A stretch of DNA of 64,000 bases from Bombyx mori (taxonomy: Eukaryota; Arthropoda; Insecta; Lepidoptera; Bombycidae), in NCBI RefSeq assembly GCF_030269925.1, contig NC_085116.1:7440001-7504000 (forward strand), given 5' to 3'. The notes under the pieces are model-generated. The model was given only the letters and a program-made list of their open reading frames with translations. It was not told where the DNA came from and made no database searches. The translations under genes and the position numbers were made by a program. Shown piece after piece: positions 11,003 through 20,955 of the stretch (position 1 is its first letter; each line of letters starts with the position of its first letter).

Positions 11003-11290
11003 ATTTTCCTGCCTGTGCCGATAGCCTTGAGAGGCTATTTCAGCTTCTCCTTGACGTGTAGGTGAGCTCACGGGGCTCAAACCGGAGTGTTGCTAACACT
11101 AGCTCTTGCTAGGGCAGTGCTTCCCAGAATCTACCACCGGATCGGAAACGCGACCCACTGAGAAGATTCGGCGAGAAACTCAGTGGGCTGTCTATGGATT
11201 AATTTACTAGTCGAGCTCTTCGTCGCAAGGTTCGGCGAGGACGGTGACCCGTTCCATGCTCTCGCGAGGGAGCATAACCCCTATCTTATT
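11003..11290 (-). repeat. Jockey-type LINE 3' end
   Basis: On + it reads GTAGGTGAGCTCACGGGGCTC, then CCACCGGATCGG, then GCGAGAAACTCAGTGGGCTG. This is the antisense of the 3' UTR family seen at 45551-45979, 46335-46505 and 60533-60726. The coding end of ORF2 would lie at the right edge, and sequence from about 11290 is unrelated. Confidence 0.65.
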
Positions 11291-12535
11291 CTGGTCTATA
11301 TAGGTAGACGATTTTGCTATATAGACACTGGAACCCAATATTACAACAACGTGAATTCCGCCGTAAGGTTTGAGGTTGAAGTTTCGATTGTGTTGAATTG
11401 TGTTGTATTAACGGGTGACGTGCCCTTCAAAACGGGACGTCTCATTCCTTCGCGACATAACAAAATGCTGATACGTATTCGTGCTCACTTATTAAAGTTC
11501 GTTCTTTACCTTAAGAATAGATTAACACATCAAGTACTTTAAAGAATATTAAAATGATCTACGTTTTTTTTAATTTCTTTCTATTTTTCACTCAATTGTC
11601 GAAATTCAAATAAGTTTAAATTCATAAATTAATTACAGTAATAAAACGGCAATAGCTACAAAACAAAAACAAAACCGTAATGTATTTTCTTAAGTATATA
11701 AAATCAACAAAAATCACATCGCAAAAACCTCGACTTCTTGTTGCCTAACATAAAAGAGAAAAACGGAAACATATGATAGCAGTAAGCATGAATAATGATC
11801 TATAGTTTGGACAGATGTTCCTATAGGTCTCGTATGTTTTATTCAGTCTGTACACTACGCTTAACGGATCAAAGGTTTTAATTCTTATTTTTATTATGAC
11901 GCTACGTTGATTGATTGAACTTTTTTTTTGTATATGAGCAGATATTATCTCTCTTTCTATCTCTCTCTACCTGCCTGGACTTAGTATATCGGTACCTGTA
12001 AACACCGCAACGTGACTATCAAAGCCCATCTCGATATGTAAAGTCGAAATCTCGATCAAAATTGCAGTGTTGGCTTATTAAAAAAAGCTTTTACCTGTTG
12101 CGTAAGCTTAACCTTTAATCGATAACCACTAGACTGTTATAGCCGTGCTTTCGTACACTCTATAAATAGATAAGAGGGTGCCAATTCTCAAAGAGTTCGA
12201 CATTAATATATTTTAACTAGTGTCTCTCCACTACGCACATTTATTCTAATTTAACTATTAATGTAAATTTCGTCCGAAGAATTGGATTTATTAGCATTGG
12301 TTCGTCAAAGTCTGATTTTAAAGTATTAAGTAATCAACTCCAAAAAGACGGTTTCATTATAAAAATATTTTTCCATTTTCATTTAATATCAGCCATTTCG
12401 AAGTTTCTTTTGAAATAATCTATATCTATGCATGTGTTCTTTAGGTATGTACATAGTTCTGAAATGAAATTCTACAAGCCCAATACATAGACGTGATGAA
12501 CAAGGTGCGTCAATTTTATATTGTAAATGAAAGCT
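11291..12535. other. AT-rich, no gene seen
   Basis: A CTCT-rich run lies at about 11950-11970. The 119-codon frame 11183-11542 starts in the Jockey tail and carries no domain. 12776-13576 is likewise empty. Confidence 0.4.
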
Positions 12536-12775
12536 ACTGGTGGTAGGACCTTGTGAGTCCGCGCGGTTAGGTACCACCACCCTGCCCATTTCTGCCGTGA
12601 AGCAGTAATGCGTTTCGATCTGAAAGGTAGGGCAGCCGTTGTAGCTATACTGAGATCTTAGAACTTATATCTCGAGGTGGGTGGCGCATTTACGTTGTAG
12701 ATGTCTATGGGCTCCAGTAACCACTTAACACCAGGTGGGCTGTGAGCTCGTCCATCCATATAAGCAATAAAAAAA
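12536..12775 (+). repeat. Bm1 SINE, 5'-truncated
   Basis: It begins at ACTGGTGGTAGGACC and ends at AAGCAATAAAAAAAG. It is two bases shorter than the others after GGACC. Confidence 0.85.
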
Positions 12776-13576
12776 GAAACTTTTTTTTTAAATTTGTTAC
12801 TGAAACGATGTAAAATTACTAATCTGGCGTAACAGACAAAAATCCTTATTCAAAATGTACTTTATTAAAAAATAAATAAATACAAAATGGCAGCAATTTG
12901 TCGTTTTCGTGATCATATTATGTGAACCAGCAATGTAACGCGAATGAAGCCAGGCGCCAAACGCATATAATTGTGAATAACGCGCGTTATTTAATTTTAA
13001 TTGTATTAATTATTTTCAATTTTTTTGTTGGATTTTCTTTAAAAGCGTGTTTTTTAAACTCTTATTTATTTTCCATTTTATAGTTTATTTTCTATAAGCG
13101 TGTTTTTAAAAAAAAAAAAAAATTCTGTCACAGTTCCTAATTGTGTATTAGAACATTCAGTAACAATTCGTCTTATATAAAATTTCATATGCTCGTATTA
13201 AACTCGTAAAAGCATTAGTTAGTATTGAAAATTACATGACGTAATTCTAATATGCAATATTTCTTTCAAGTAATATTTTAGCGTCCTCAATAAAGATCTG
13301 TATCTCAATCAAGCCAATATTCGATGAAGAATTTCTAGCTATTTGTGAACATCTACAGTGGCTACGGTTTGTATAATTCATAGCCAATGTTCCTTATTGC
13401 CGTATGAATCAACCTCAAAATTAATTCCACATCTTTGAGTGAACACTTTGATGTATTTAAGTCAATTTGTCTCAGTTTAGAGTTGCTGTTTCCTCCAAAC
13501 ATACCAATTCCATGAAATAATCAAATTAAAGTAAACTGATTTAAGTCGTTAAAAATTTAGAGCTTGTAGTTTAGGT

Positions 13577-13588
13577 ATTATAAGGATT
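13577..13588 (+). repeat. Target-site duplication, left copy
   Basis: ATTATAAGGATT, repeated exactly at 14608-14619 after the poly(A) of the R1-clade LINE between them. Confidence 0.85.
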
Positions 13589-14607
13589 GCTGCGGTATAT
13601 CGGCGTAAGGCGCAGGCCTCGAGTCGGGGACGGTCGCCCGGCCCGTCGGCTGTCGGTCGGTGGAAGCGTGCTGCGCGTCATGTAGCATACGCTAAGTGGA
13701 GAGAGCGATTGCTGAAGGAACTTGGCCAAACTTCGGCCACCCGCCGGCGCACCCTCGAGGCCCTGGTGCCCTAGCTGGAGGCATGGTCGGATCGGCGTCA
13801 CGGTGTACTCTCCTTTCACCTTGCGCAGGTCCTCTCGGGACATGGCTGTTTCGGGAGGTGCCTGTGGAAGGTCTGCAGGAGAGAGCCACGATGACGCGCA
13901 GCACGCGCTCGAAACGTGCCCGCGTTGGGAGCACTCGCGGCGAGATCTCGTCGCGGTGCTGGGGAGAAACCTCTCCCTGCGGGCTGTCGTCGCCCGCATG
14001 TTAGAGGATCAGGGCTCGTGGGAGGCCATGGCCAGGTTTTGTGACCTGGTAATGGCGTCCCGTGAGGCTGAGGAGCGTGAAAGGGAGTGGGATCCCTCTT
14101 CAGCACCTCAGCGCAGAAGGCGGGTTGGCCGGCGCGGGCGTGAAGCTCCCGCTCAGCCCCCGTAGGGACTATCAGGTGGCGGGTGCGGGGGCGCCCGGTA
14201 CTCGACTGTCGGTCCGGTGGTGGGGCGGTGCAAGGTGGCTCCTGTGCGCCGCTCACGGTGTATCTCCCGAAATGACGTCCTTCGGGATTTTCCCGGAGAT
14301 GAAATCCCGTCTTATCATCAGGACGGGTACCGGCGAAGGCGGACTTTCGGCGCGCACTGCGGTACCGTAGGTCTGGTGTAGCCGGTGTGGTGGAGCTCGA
14401 TGGGGTTTAGTTGGTAGTCGTTCTGCGGGGCAAGTGCTTCGCGCGCCTTTTTCAAGGGGTAGTCTCTTGCGAGGAATTCGGGGAGGTGGAGGACCTTCTC
14501 GTCCCCCTCTTCCTCTCAGGAGGCACCGGAGTCCGACATAACCCGGTTCGTTACCCCCCCGGACCGGGTATCCGTAAATGGATTCCCCAGCGTTAACAAA
14601 AAAAAAA
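13589..14607 (+). pseudogene. 5'-truncated R1-clade LINE: ORF2 C-terminus and 3' UTR
   Basis: The + frames read AKWRERLLKELGQ, then LAQVLSGHGCFGRCLWKV, then AQHALETCPRWE, then SRRDLVAVLGRNLSLRAVVA. This is the C-terminal domain of R1-type reverse transcriptases and is closely related in pattern to 39515-40411. There is one in-frame stop and a frameshift. The Cys-His-His-Cys knuckle expected between GRCLWKV and AQHALET has lost its first half. The 3' UTR is GC-rich, ends GGATTCCCCAGCGTTAAC plus poly(A), and shares its tail with 34618-34735. The insertion is defined by an exact 12-bp duplication. Frames on the opposite strand are shadows. Confidence 0.8.
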
Positions 14608-14619
14608 ATTATAAGGATT
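14608..14619 (+). repeat. Target-site duplication, right copy
   Basis: ATTATAAGGATT, identical to 13577-13588. The first A may belong to the poly(A). Confidence 0.85.
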
Positions 14620-15186
14620 ACTATAAAATTTTCTTCAAGTTCACTTCGGTCTTAACAACAGTTTTAACAACAATTTTTTACGTGTACGAAGTCCAGACTT
14701 TAAGAATAATTTCATTAAGAAGACTAAACACTTTTTTACTTTTTTAAAATCATGAAAATGGATTATTGGAAATTTGAACATAAAACTGAAACTTGGCTAC
14801 CTTCTGCTGGGAAAATAACAAACAATCGACCTCAAACTCAGAGATAAATCTATCACTGACACGAAATTTATAACTTAATTGCTTTTTCATTCGGTGACAA
14901 TTTAAATTGGAATTGGAAAGAAAACGTTGGATCTAAGCCAACTGTTACAAAGACGATTCTCGAAAATCGTGAGTTATAGGAAACTACCATAATGCGCTTT
15001 CGCGACTACGCAAGCTAAAGAGTTATAGATAGTAAACAAGAATGTTCAGAGGACTTAAACTAGGTAAAAGTTTTTCTGGATATATATCGAAGAGACCCCC
15101 AGCCTCTAAGCGCTGTCTGCTAATTCGTTGTCATCTATTAAAGTTAACATTATACTGACGTGTTTTATTTCTTAGCTTTATCTACC
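14620..15186. other. AT-rich, no gene seen
   Basis: Nothing recognised. The same holds for 15596-16148 and 16556-17149, where the frame 16676-16876 has no domain. Confidence 0.4.
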
Positions 15187-15417
15187 TTTTTTTTATTGCT
15201 TGGATGGGTGGACGAGCTCGCAGCCCACCCGGTGTTAAGTGGTTACTGGAGCCCATAAACATTTATAACGTAAATGCGCCACCCACCTTGAGATGTAAGT
15301 TCTAAGGTCTCAGTATAGTTACAACGGCTGCCCCATCCTTCAATCCGAAACGCATAACTGCTTCACGGCATAAATAGGCAGGGTGGTGCGGACTCACAAG
15401 AGGTCCTAACACAAGTA
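15187..15417 (-). repeat. Bm1 SINE, 5'-truncated
   Basis: Poly(T) to AACACAAGTA, at the common truncation point but mutated. It lacks the right arm of the hairpin (GTACCTACCCGC). Confidence 0.8.
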
Positions 15418-15469
15418 ATAGTAATCGCCGTGTTTTCTATTCTCAGCAATGTAAGGCGTATTAGGCGTA

Positions 15470-15595
15470 TATATGAGTGACCAAGCTCACAGTGATGGTG
15501 TATAGTAGTCACCGGGCGGGGCCAACTGACATCAAAACGCGAATGCCACCATTCGCCTTGGGACATGGGGTCTCAATTGTATAGTTTGTCGTTCT
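15470..15595 (-). repeat. Old Bm1-like copy
   Basis: GTGACCAAGCTCACAG, then GTAGTCACCGG, then CGCCTTGGGACATGGGGTCTC, follow the order of Bm1 minus-strand landmarks at low identity. Confidence 0.4.
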
Positions 15596-16148
15596 GCCAA
15601 CTTCCTCGGCTAAGCAATTATGCTTTTGTGACTGAACGGATCCTACTTATGTCTACGCAACTAAGAATTTCATCTGATATCTCAAGCCGAGCAGGGACAT
15701 TCGAATACGGACTCCGAATGCCATTCAACATCATGCAGGCCATAAGCTTGAGTATCTTTATACCTTAATAAAATGTGAATAAAATCTTCTCAACTCTTAA
15801 AACTAAATATTATGTCGAATTGCCTCGACAACCCATCGACGCAATTAATATTTCGTACAAGAAGCCGTACCTAGTATTACGATTATAATAATATGTTTAG
15901 TCAAGTGTTAATACATAAACTGTCAAAGATTTTTGCTACGTGATCGATGATGGTCTGAAGATCTAATACGCATTAACTGAATATCTAACGGTAGCAGCAT
16001 GTAGTTATAGTAACAAAATAGATATTAATTTGGACTGCAGTAATGCGTTTCACACAAAGTGAATAAAGAAAACATATCCGATTCAATTTCAAAATGATCA
16101 GTATTATTATCTAGTTAAACAAGACCACACTCTACTGTGAACTTTTTT

Positions 16149-16382
16149 ACTGGTGGTAGGACCTCTTATGAGTCCGCACGGGTAGGTACCACCACCCCGC
16201 CTATTTATGCCGTGAAGCAGTAATGCATTTCGGTTGTGACTATGCTGAGACCTTAGAACTTATATCTTAAGGTGTGTGGCGCATTTACGTTGTAGATGTC
16301 TATGGGCTCCAGTAACCACTTAACACCAGGTGGGCTGTGAGCTCGTCCACACATTTAGGCAATAAAAATAAAATAAAAAAAA
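16149..16382 (+). repeat. Bm1 SINE, 5'-truncated
   Basis: It begins at ACTGGTGGTAGGACC. An internal loss of about 20 bases follows ATGCATTTCGG. It ends in an A-rich tail. Confidence 0.8.
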
Positions 16383-16439
16383 GTTATGGCTATATGTATA
16401 AAGTACACTTATTTTTGCAGAAGCATGCCCGCCACATGC

Positions 16440-16555
16440 CGTACTTTGATGAGAGGTCTAACCCCGGTAACCGTACTCGTTGAACTCGGCAAAGGGTCGC
16501 GATTCCAACCCGGTGGTAGATTCAGCGAAGCACTGCTAGCAAGCTAGGGCAGATA
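16440..16555 (+). repeat. Jockey-type LINE 3' end fragment
   Basis: GGTAACCGTACTCGTTGAACTC, then CCGGTGGTAGATTCAGCGAAGC, correspond to the end of ORF2 and the UTR of the family at 52235-52390 and 45551-45979. Confidence 0.5.
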
Positions 16556-17149
16556 GATGTTAGTTATATATACATATATACATATAATTTTGTATGTTAT
16601 GTATATTATTAAAAAATCGTTTTTAACATAAAATTACTAATTAATTTAAATATATCTTTTAAAGTTTTATTAAGAATGTGTTTAGTGTCTAATCAATTTC
16701 AGGAAAAAAGATCGACTCAAGAAGAGAATTATATCTCAGGCAATGTGAATTCACAAAAAGAAGTAAAACGCTTGTACAACCGAAACATAACATTCATCAT
16801 CATAAAATGCAAATTTGCTCGAATAAAAATAATGAAAAATAGCAAACCCGAACCGACTTCTGAAATTATTACATAAAATACGACGTTATCAAACATAAAA
16901 CAAATACGAAACGACAACTTTTAATACTTCTGAACGAGCTGTAAACTCTTTTACAGTACGCGATAAAACACATCAATCTCGCAACGTTTCCCTCATCGAT
17001 CTATTACAACTCTAACTCCCGATGACAACTCCCGAGAGATTTCACAAAACATTTCCACGCTAAAACATGCCATACAAAATTCATTGTGAAAAATTAGACT
17101 TTCTAAAATTAACCAGCCTTGATATTGTTAGGCATGAATTGGGACAATA

Positions 17150-17520
17150 ATAAAAAAATGGCATATTCTGAGCTTGCTTCGAACCAGCTTCGTATCAGCG
17201 TCCTAGCAAGGTTCGATTATTGAGATTGCAGCGGAGAGCTCCCTTTGGCGACATATACTACACTGCGGTAATCCACAGTGCGTTTCTAGAGGTCTTTTTG
17301 CCACGTACCATTCGGCTATGGGATGAGCTCCCCTCCACGGTGTTTCCCGAGCGCTATGACATGTCCTTCTTCAAACTTGGCTTGTGGAGAGTATTAAGCG
17401 GTAGGCAGCGGCTTGGCTCTGCTCCTGGCATTGCTGAAATCCATGGGCGACGGTAACCACTCACCATCAGGTGGGCCGTATGCTCGTCTGCCTACAAGGG
17501 CAATAAAAATAAAATTAAAA
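17150..17520 (+). pseudogene. Jockey-type LINE ORF2 C-terminus and 3' tail
   Basis: The frame 17220-17456 ends ...FLPRTIRLWDELPSTVFPE... then RYDMSFFK, LSGRQRLGS and HGRR-stop. The motif RLW(D/N)ELPS..VFP is the usual C-terminal tail of such LINEs. The coding end overlaps the tail GGTAGGCAGCGGCTTGGCTC that recurs alone at many places here. It ends in AATAAAAATAAAATTAAAA. It is 5'-truncated and no duplication was found. Confidence 0.7.
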
Positions 17521-19235
17521 AGTTGCGGCTAGCAAGGCGGGCCGTAAATACATACGTCTATTTGCGTTAAAAGAAACATTTAAAAGAACTTGAGAAATTT
17601 ATTCAAATTTTGCCACTGAAATTGTATCCACTCATTTATTAATTGTCTCGTTTCAATCAATGTCAATTATACGATACTTTATGCTAAAATATTTACTTAA
17701 GCTTGTCCTGTAGCCGTGTGAAATAAAACAGGAATTTTATTTTGTTCTCTTGTAGTTTTCTTTTCTAATGCTGAATGTGTTTCAAATTGTTGTTTATCTA
17801 TATTTTGTGCAGACGATAAAACAACAAGTTTCAAAGGAACTTGAGTAAACGATCTTGGAGCTCAAATTTTCTTTGTGAAATCATGCTGACTTTTATACGT
17901 GTATTTATAGTATCGGTAAAAGAAAATAAAGTGAAGAAGCTTTTCATATCCAGTACGCATGGTTCAGGTGATAAAATGTACAGGTATTATTATTAGCTAT
18001 TAAAACTCCGATATTTTTGTTGCCTCCCCTATAATTTTATTCAATTGTGGGTCACAGGGTTCGTATAATATTTAATTTAAATTTTGTGCATACTTACTAC
18101 AGAGATCTTATGGACAAAATAGCTTTTTACGATTTTTTTCTTAGTTAAAGTTTACGTTAATAGAATTGAATTTCTGATTCAAAAATTATTTTTCATGGAT
18201 AATGTTGTAAATGTAATTGCTGTACATGTTATAATATGCAATGATAATTGCTGTACTTCATTCATCTTTTATGGGATAGTAGAGTACAGAAAGAGAGACT
18301 GCGATCTCTTCCACATAGCCGTTTTTATCTAAAGAAGGCTGAGGATAATGACATTTTTTTTTGTTAACATAGACTGATGATCTTGCAAGCCACCTAATCT
18401 TAGACAGCTACCGAAACTTATAGACCCTAAATCGTGAATACCGCGGCCCAACATGATATCTATTCAACATATTTCCTATCTTCCAAATTTAGACACACGA
18501 TAGTTTCACGGGAGAAATATGCAGAACAATGTACACACCCAAGGGGGGAAGGTACTGGAGGATACTAATAAAAAAAAACTACTTGAATGTAGAATCTTAT
18601 GTCAATTTCAATTCGATATTAAGTTACACAGCTCGTGAAAACATTATTTCTTTAGTCATTCTGTGTACACACTGGTGGTAGCATTTTTTTATTATTTGTT
18701 AAACCAGAGAAATGTACTCTGACATCTTAATGCCAATCAATATATTCGATACTCTGCTTCGTGTATCCTTTATTGGAAAATTGTGAATGGACTTATTTAA
18801 AGAAAGAGCAATGATCGAAAACAAATGCTGTATTTCTCACGTCTTGTTGCTTTGGATAGCGTTCGCTCGAAGCCTTTTCATCTAATTTGCTCAGCCGACG
18901 ATACAGAAAATTGATGGATAGTTCATTTATCTTTTAGTAGAAATAGTTGCATTATTATTTTCATTGAAAATAAATATATTTTTCACTGGTTTACGTTTTA
19001 TGTCCCTTTTTGTATTCAACCATTTGTTACTTTTATACTTTCAATGAAAACTTTTAAATTTGAATTCAATTTCAATTTTACATTTATTTTTGCCGCTTTA
19101 CAATATCCAGCTTTACAATATACAATATCCACAATATCCAGCTAAACAGCTCGGTTATTCATAATAGTTTCATTGCTGAAATTTTAACAAAAAATAAGTG
19201 GTTTTTTTAAGTATTTTTGGTTAATTTTGGAAATC
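17521..19235. other. AT-rich, no gene seen
   Basis: A faint Bm1-like order of words may exist at 18360-18480 but is too weak to call. Tandem ACAATATCCA units are at about 19100-19140. Confidence 0.4.
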
Positions 19236-19465
19236 AAAGAGCAATTAATAGAGCTATGCTCAGGATTTCCCTGGAAAATCTAATCAGGAATCAGAAGATT
19301 CGCAGAAAAACCATAGTAACCGACATAGCCCAAAGGATTGCGATCTTAAAGTGACAGTGGGCAGGGCACATTTCTCGTAGAACAGATGGCCGCTGGGATC
19401 GAAAACAACTCGAGGGGCGACCGCGTACTGGAAGACGTAGCGTGAGTAGATCTACCACAAGGTAG
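19236..19465 (+). pseudogene. RTE-type LINE ORF2 end, left of the LTR insertion
   Basis: The + frame reads NRAMLRISLENLIRNQKIRR, then DIAQRIAILK-stop-QWAGHISRRTDGRW and LEGRPRTGRRS. This WAGH.(A/S)RRTDGRW motif marks a common lepidopteran RTE family. The frame is cut by the LTR element and resumes at 20157. Confidence 0.75.
19462..19465 (+). repeat. 4-bp target duplication of the LTR element, left
   Basis: GTAG, repeated at 20157-20160. Confidence 0.8.
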
Positions 19466-19643
19466 TGTAGGAATATACGACAAAGGGAAGATCTTCCACC
19501 GAGCGGGTGACATTGCTCGGTAGACCGACGGTCCAAATGTTGTTGTTCGGAACTCGTATATATGCGCTTTATCTTGAAAATGTCGTAAGCGAGATTCAGG
19601 CATCTGTCAATTATCTTGCGTTGTATGATGGCTACCCGCCACA
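19466..19643 (-). repeat. LTR (3' LTR in element orientation)
   Basis: 178 bp. On the minus strand it begins TGTGGCGGGTAGCC and ends TTCCTACA. It differs from its partner at one position. Confidence 0.85.
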
Positions 19644-19702
19644 TCACTCCCCTCCGAGACTGGAGGTCGTGTCATATTTAGTTATCGTTGTCCGTGCTGA
19701 GA

Positions 19703-20116
19703 TTAGCTTGCAAGTGCCAGTGCTGCTCGAAGTCTGCGGTGAGTCGAGACTGAGCTTGAATGCTGTGCGATGAGGCAGTGTAGGTGCGTGCCGTAGGGCC
19801 AGGAAGCGCGGTGAGTCGGCTGCGATGGTCCTGTTGAGGCTGCGATGCTGGCTTGCTGTGGGACGACTGTCGATGACTTGCTTTTATCTGCGAGAATGCG
19901 GGGATTGTGGTAGCCGAAGTTCTTGATGCGCTGATGATGAATCAGAAGGTTGCGATTGTTCCGTCGCAGGTCACCAGTTGTAGGAATATACGACAAAGGG
20001 AAGATCTTCCACCGAGCGGGTGACATTGCTCGGTAGACCGACGGTCCAAATGTTGTTGTTCGGAACTCGTATATATGCGCTTTATCTTGAAAATGTCGTA
20101 AACGAGATTCAGGCAT
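19703..20116 (-). other. 137-codon frame running from the LTR into the TRIM interior
   Basis: It is open from within the 5' LTR, through the primer-binding site (IPTTGDLRRNN), into a Ser/His/Arg-rich stretch. No gag zinc knuckle or other domain is seen. It may be a remnant of the parental element's leader, or fortuitous. Confidence 0.3.
19961..19976 (-). promoter_or_regulatory. Primer-binding site of the LTR element
   Basis: TGGTGACCTGCGACGG on the minus strand, two bases inside the 5' LTR. It begins TGG, the complement of a tRNA CCA end. The tRNA species was not determined. Confidence 0.65.
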
Positions 20117-20156
20117 CTGTCAATTATCTTGCGTTGTATGATGGCTACCCGCCACA
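19979..20156 (-). repeat. LTR (5' LTR in element orientation)
   Basis: 178 bp. It contains the start of a minus-strand frame that leaves the LTR and crosses the primer-binding site. Confidence 0.85.
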
Positions 20157-20265
20157 GTAGACTAATGTCCTCTTAAGGTTCGCGGAAATCTCGCATCGTT
20201 GTTGAGGCGCAATTCCAAAAGCTTTCCCTGGAACGACAAAAATAACTGCGTAAAATTCGATCGGA
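20157..20265 (+). pseudogene. RTE-type LINE ORF2 end, right of the LTR insertion
   Basis: Removing the LTR element and one GTAG rejoins the RTE reading after ...RTGRRSVSRSTTR. The segment corresponds to the C-terminal tail of the RTE protein and is decayed. Confidence 0.55.
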
Positions 20266-20384
20266 TAATCTTCGGTCTGATATTTTTCGATCTACATACC
20301 AAAATGAATTTAAATAGTATTGTAAACACTGTTACAAAAAAAATACGATATTACAATGTCCTGTAAGCCATTTTCTTTTTTTGG

Positions 20385-20455
20385 GCCTAGCATATACCGC
20401 ACGCTCATAGGCGCGGGAACCTCCGAGGAGGTTCGGCCCTTAGCCCGAACAAGAA
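20385..20455 (+). repeat. Decayed GC-rich LINE tail
   Basis: CCGAGGAGGTTCGGCCCTTAGC followed by CCG and an A-rich end matches the tail at 3940-3975 and 54002-54035. Confidence 0.5.
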
Positions 20456-20529
20456 AGAAAGACTGTTCTTACGACGTCCTCTAAGCCTGGAACGAATTAT
20501 GCTCTAGTTATCATTTATCAATTAGTAAC

Positions 20530-20776
20530 ACTGGTGGTAGGACCAGTTGTGAGTCCGCGCGGATAGGTACCACCGCCCTGCCTATTTCTGCCGTGAAGCA
20601 GTAATGCGTTTCAGTTTGAAGGGTGGGGCAGCCGTTATAACTATACTGAGACCTTAGAACTTGTATCTCAAGGTGTGTGCCGGGTCTACGTTGTAGATGT
20701 CTATGGGCTCCAGTACCCACTTAACAACAGGTGGGCTGTGAGCTCGTCCACCCATATAAGCAATAAAAAAAAAAAA
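20530..20776 (+). repeat. Bm1 SINE, 5'-truncated
   Basis: It begins at ACTGGTGGTAGGACC and ends AAGCAATAAAAAAAAAAAA. Confidence 0.85.
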
Positions 20777-20892
20777 TGCCTTCACTTGTCAAAATTCGCA
20801 CAATCACATTCACCGCTACTTCAAGACTTAAATCTCTTATCAGTATTTTCTTTGTTGTACTCGCAGAAAATTTTGATGTGTACCTATAGAAT

Positions 20893-20955
20893 CGCTAATT
20901 CCGATTCGGTGGTAGATTCACTTTCGAACTAGCTGCCGTTTGCTCTGAAGCCTTT
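20893..20955 (+). repeat. Small Jockey-tail fragment
   Basis: CCGATTCGGTGGTAGATTCAC, then GAACTAGCTGC, resembles the 3' UTR motif at 52335-52375. Another such scrap lies at 53385-53420. Confidence 0.35.

Larger units (their letters stand above)
19466..20156 (-). mobile_element. Miniature LTR retrotransposon (TRIM-like), 691 bp, minus orientation
   Basis: Two 178-bp direct repeats (19466-19643 and 19979-20156) differ at one base (G at about 19585, A at about 20101). They start TG and end CA. A 4-bp duplication (GTAG) flanks the whole. Orientation is set by the minus strand. After the LTR ending at 19979 and a 2-base spacer comes TGGTGACCTGCGACGG (19976-19961), a primer-binding-site-like sequence starting TGG. 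Just before the other LTR is a purine-rich GGAGGGGAGTGA (19655-19644), as a polypurine tract should be. The 335-bp interior has no gag or pol. It must have been mobilised by another element's proteins, probably a Ty3/gypsy-type one given the 4-bp duplication. Near-identical LTRs imply recent insertion. Confidence 0.85.

Noticed and set aside
13571..14256. Minus-strand frames of 142-146 codons over the R1-clade LINE
   Set aside because: Shadows in GC-rich sequence; the plus-strand translation matches the family.
18360..18520. Possible ancient Bm1 copy (also 25600-25760)
   Set aside because: Only a few words in the right order; identity too low to separate from chance.
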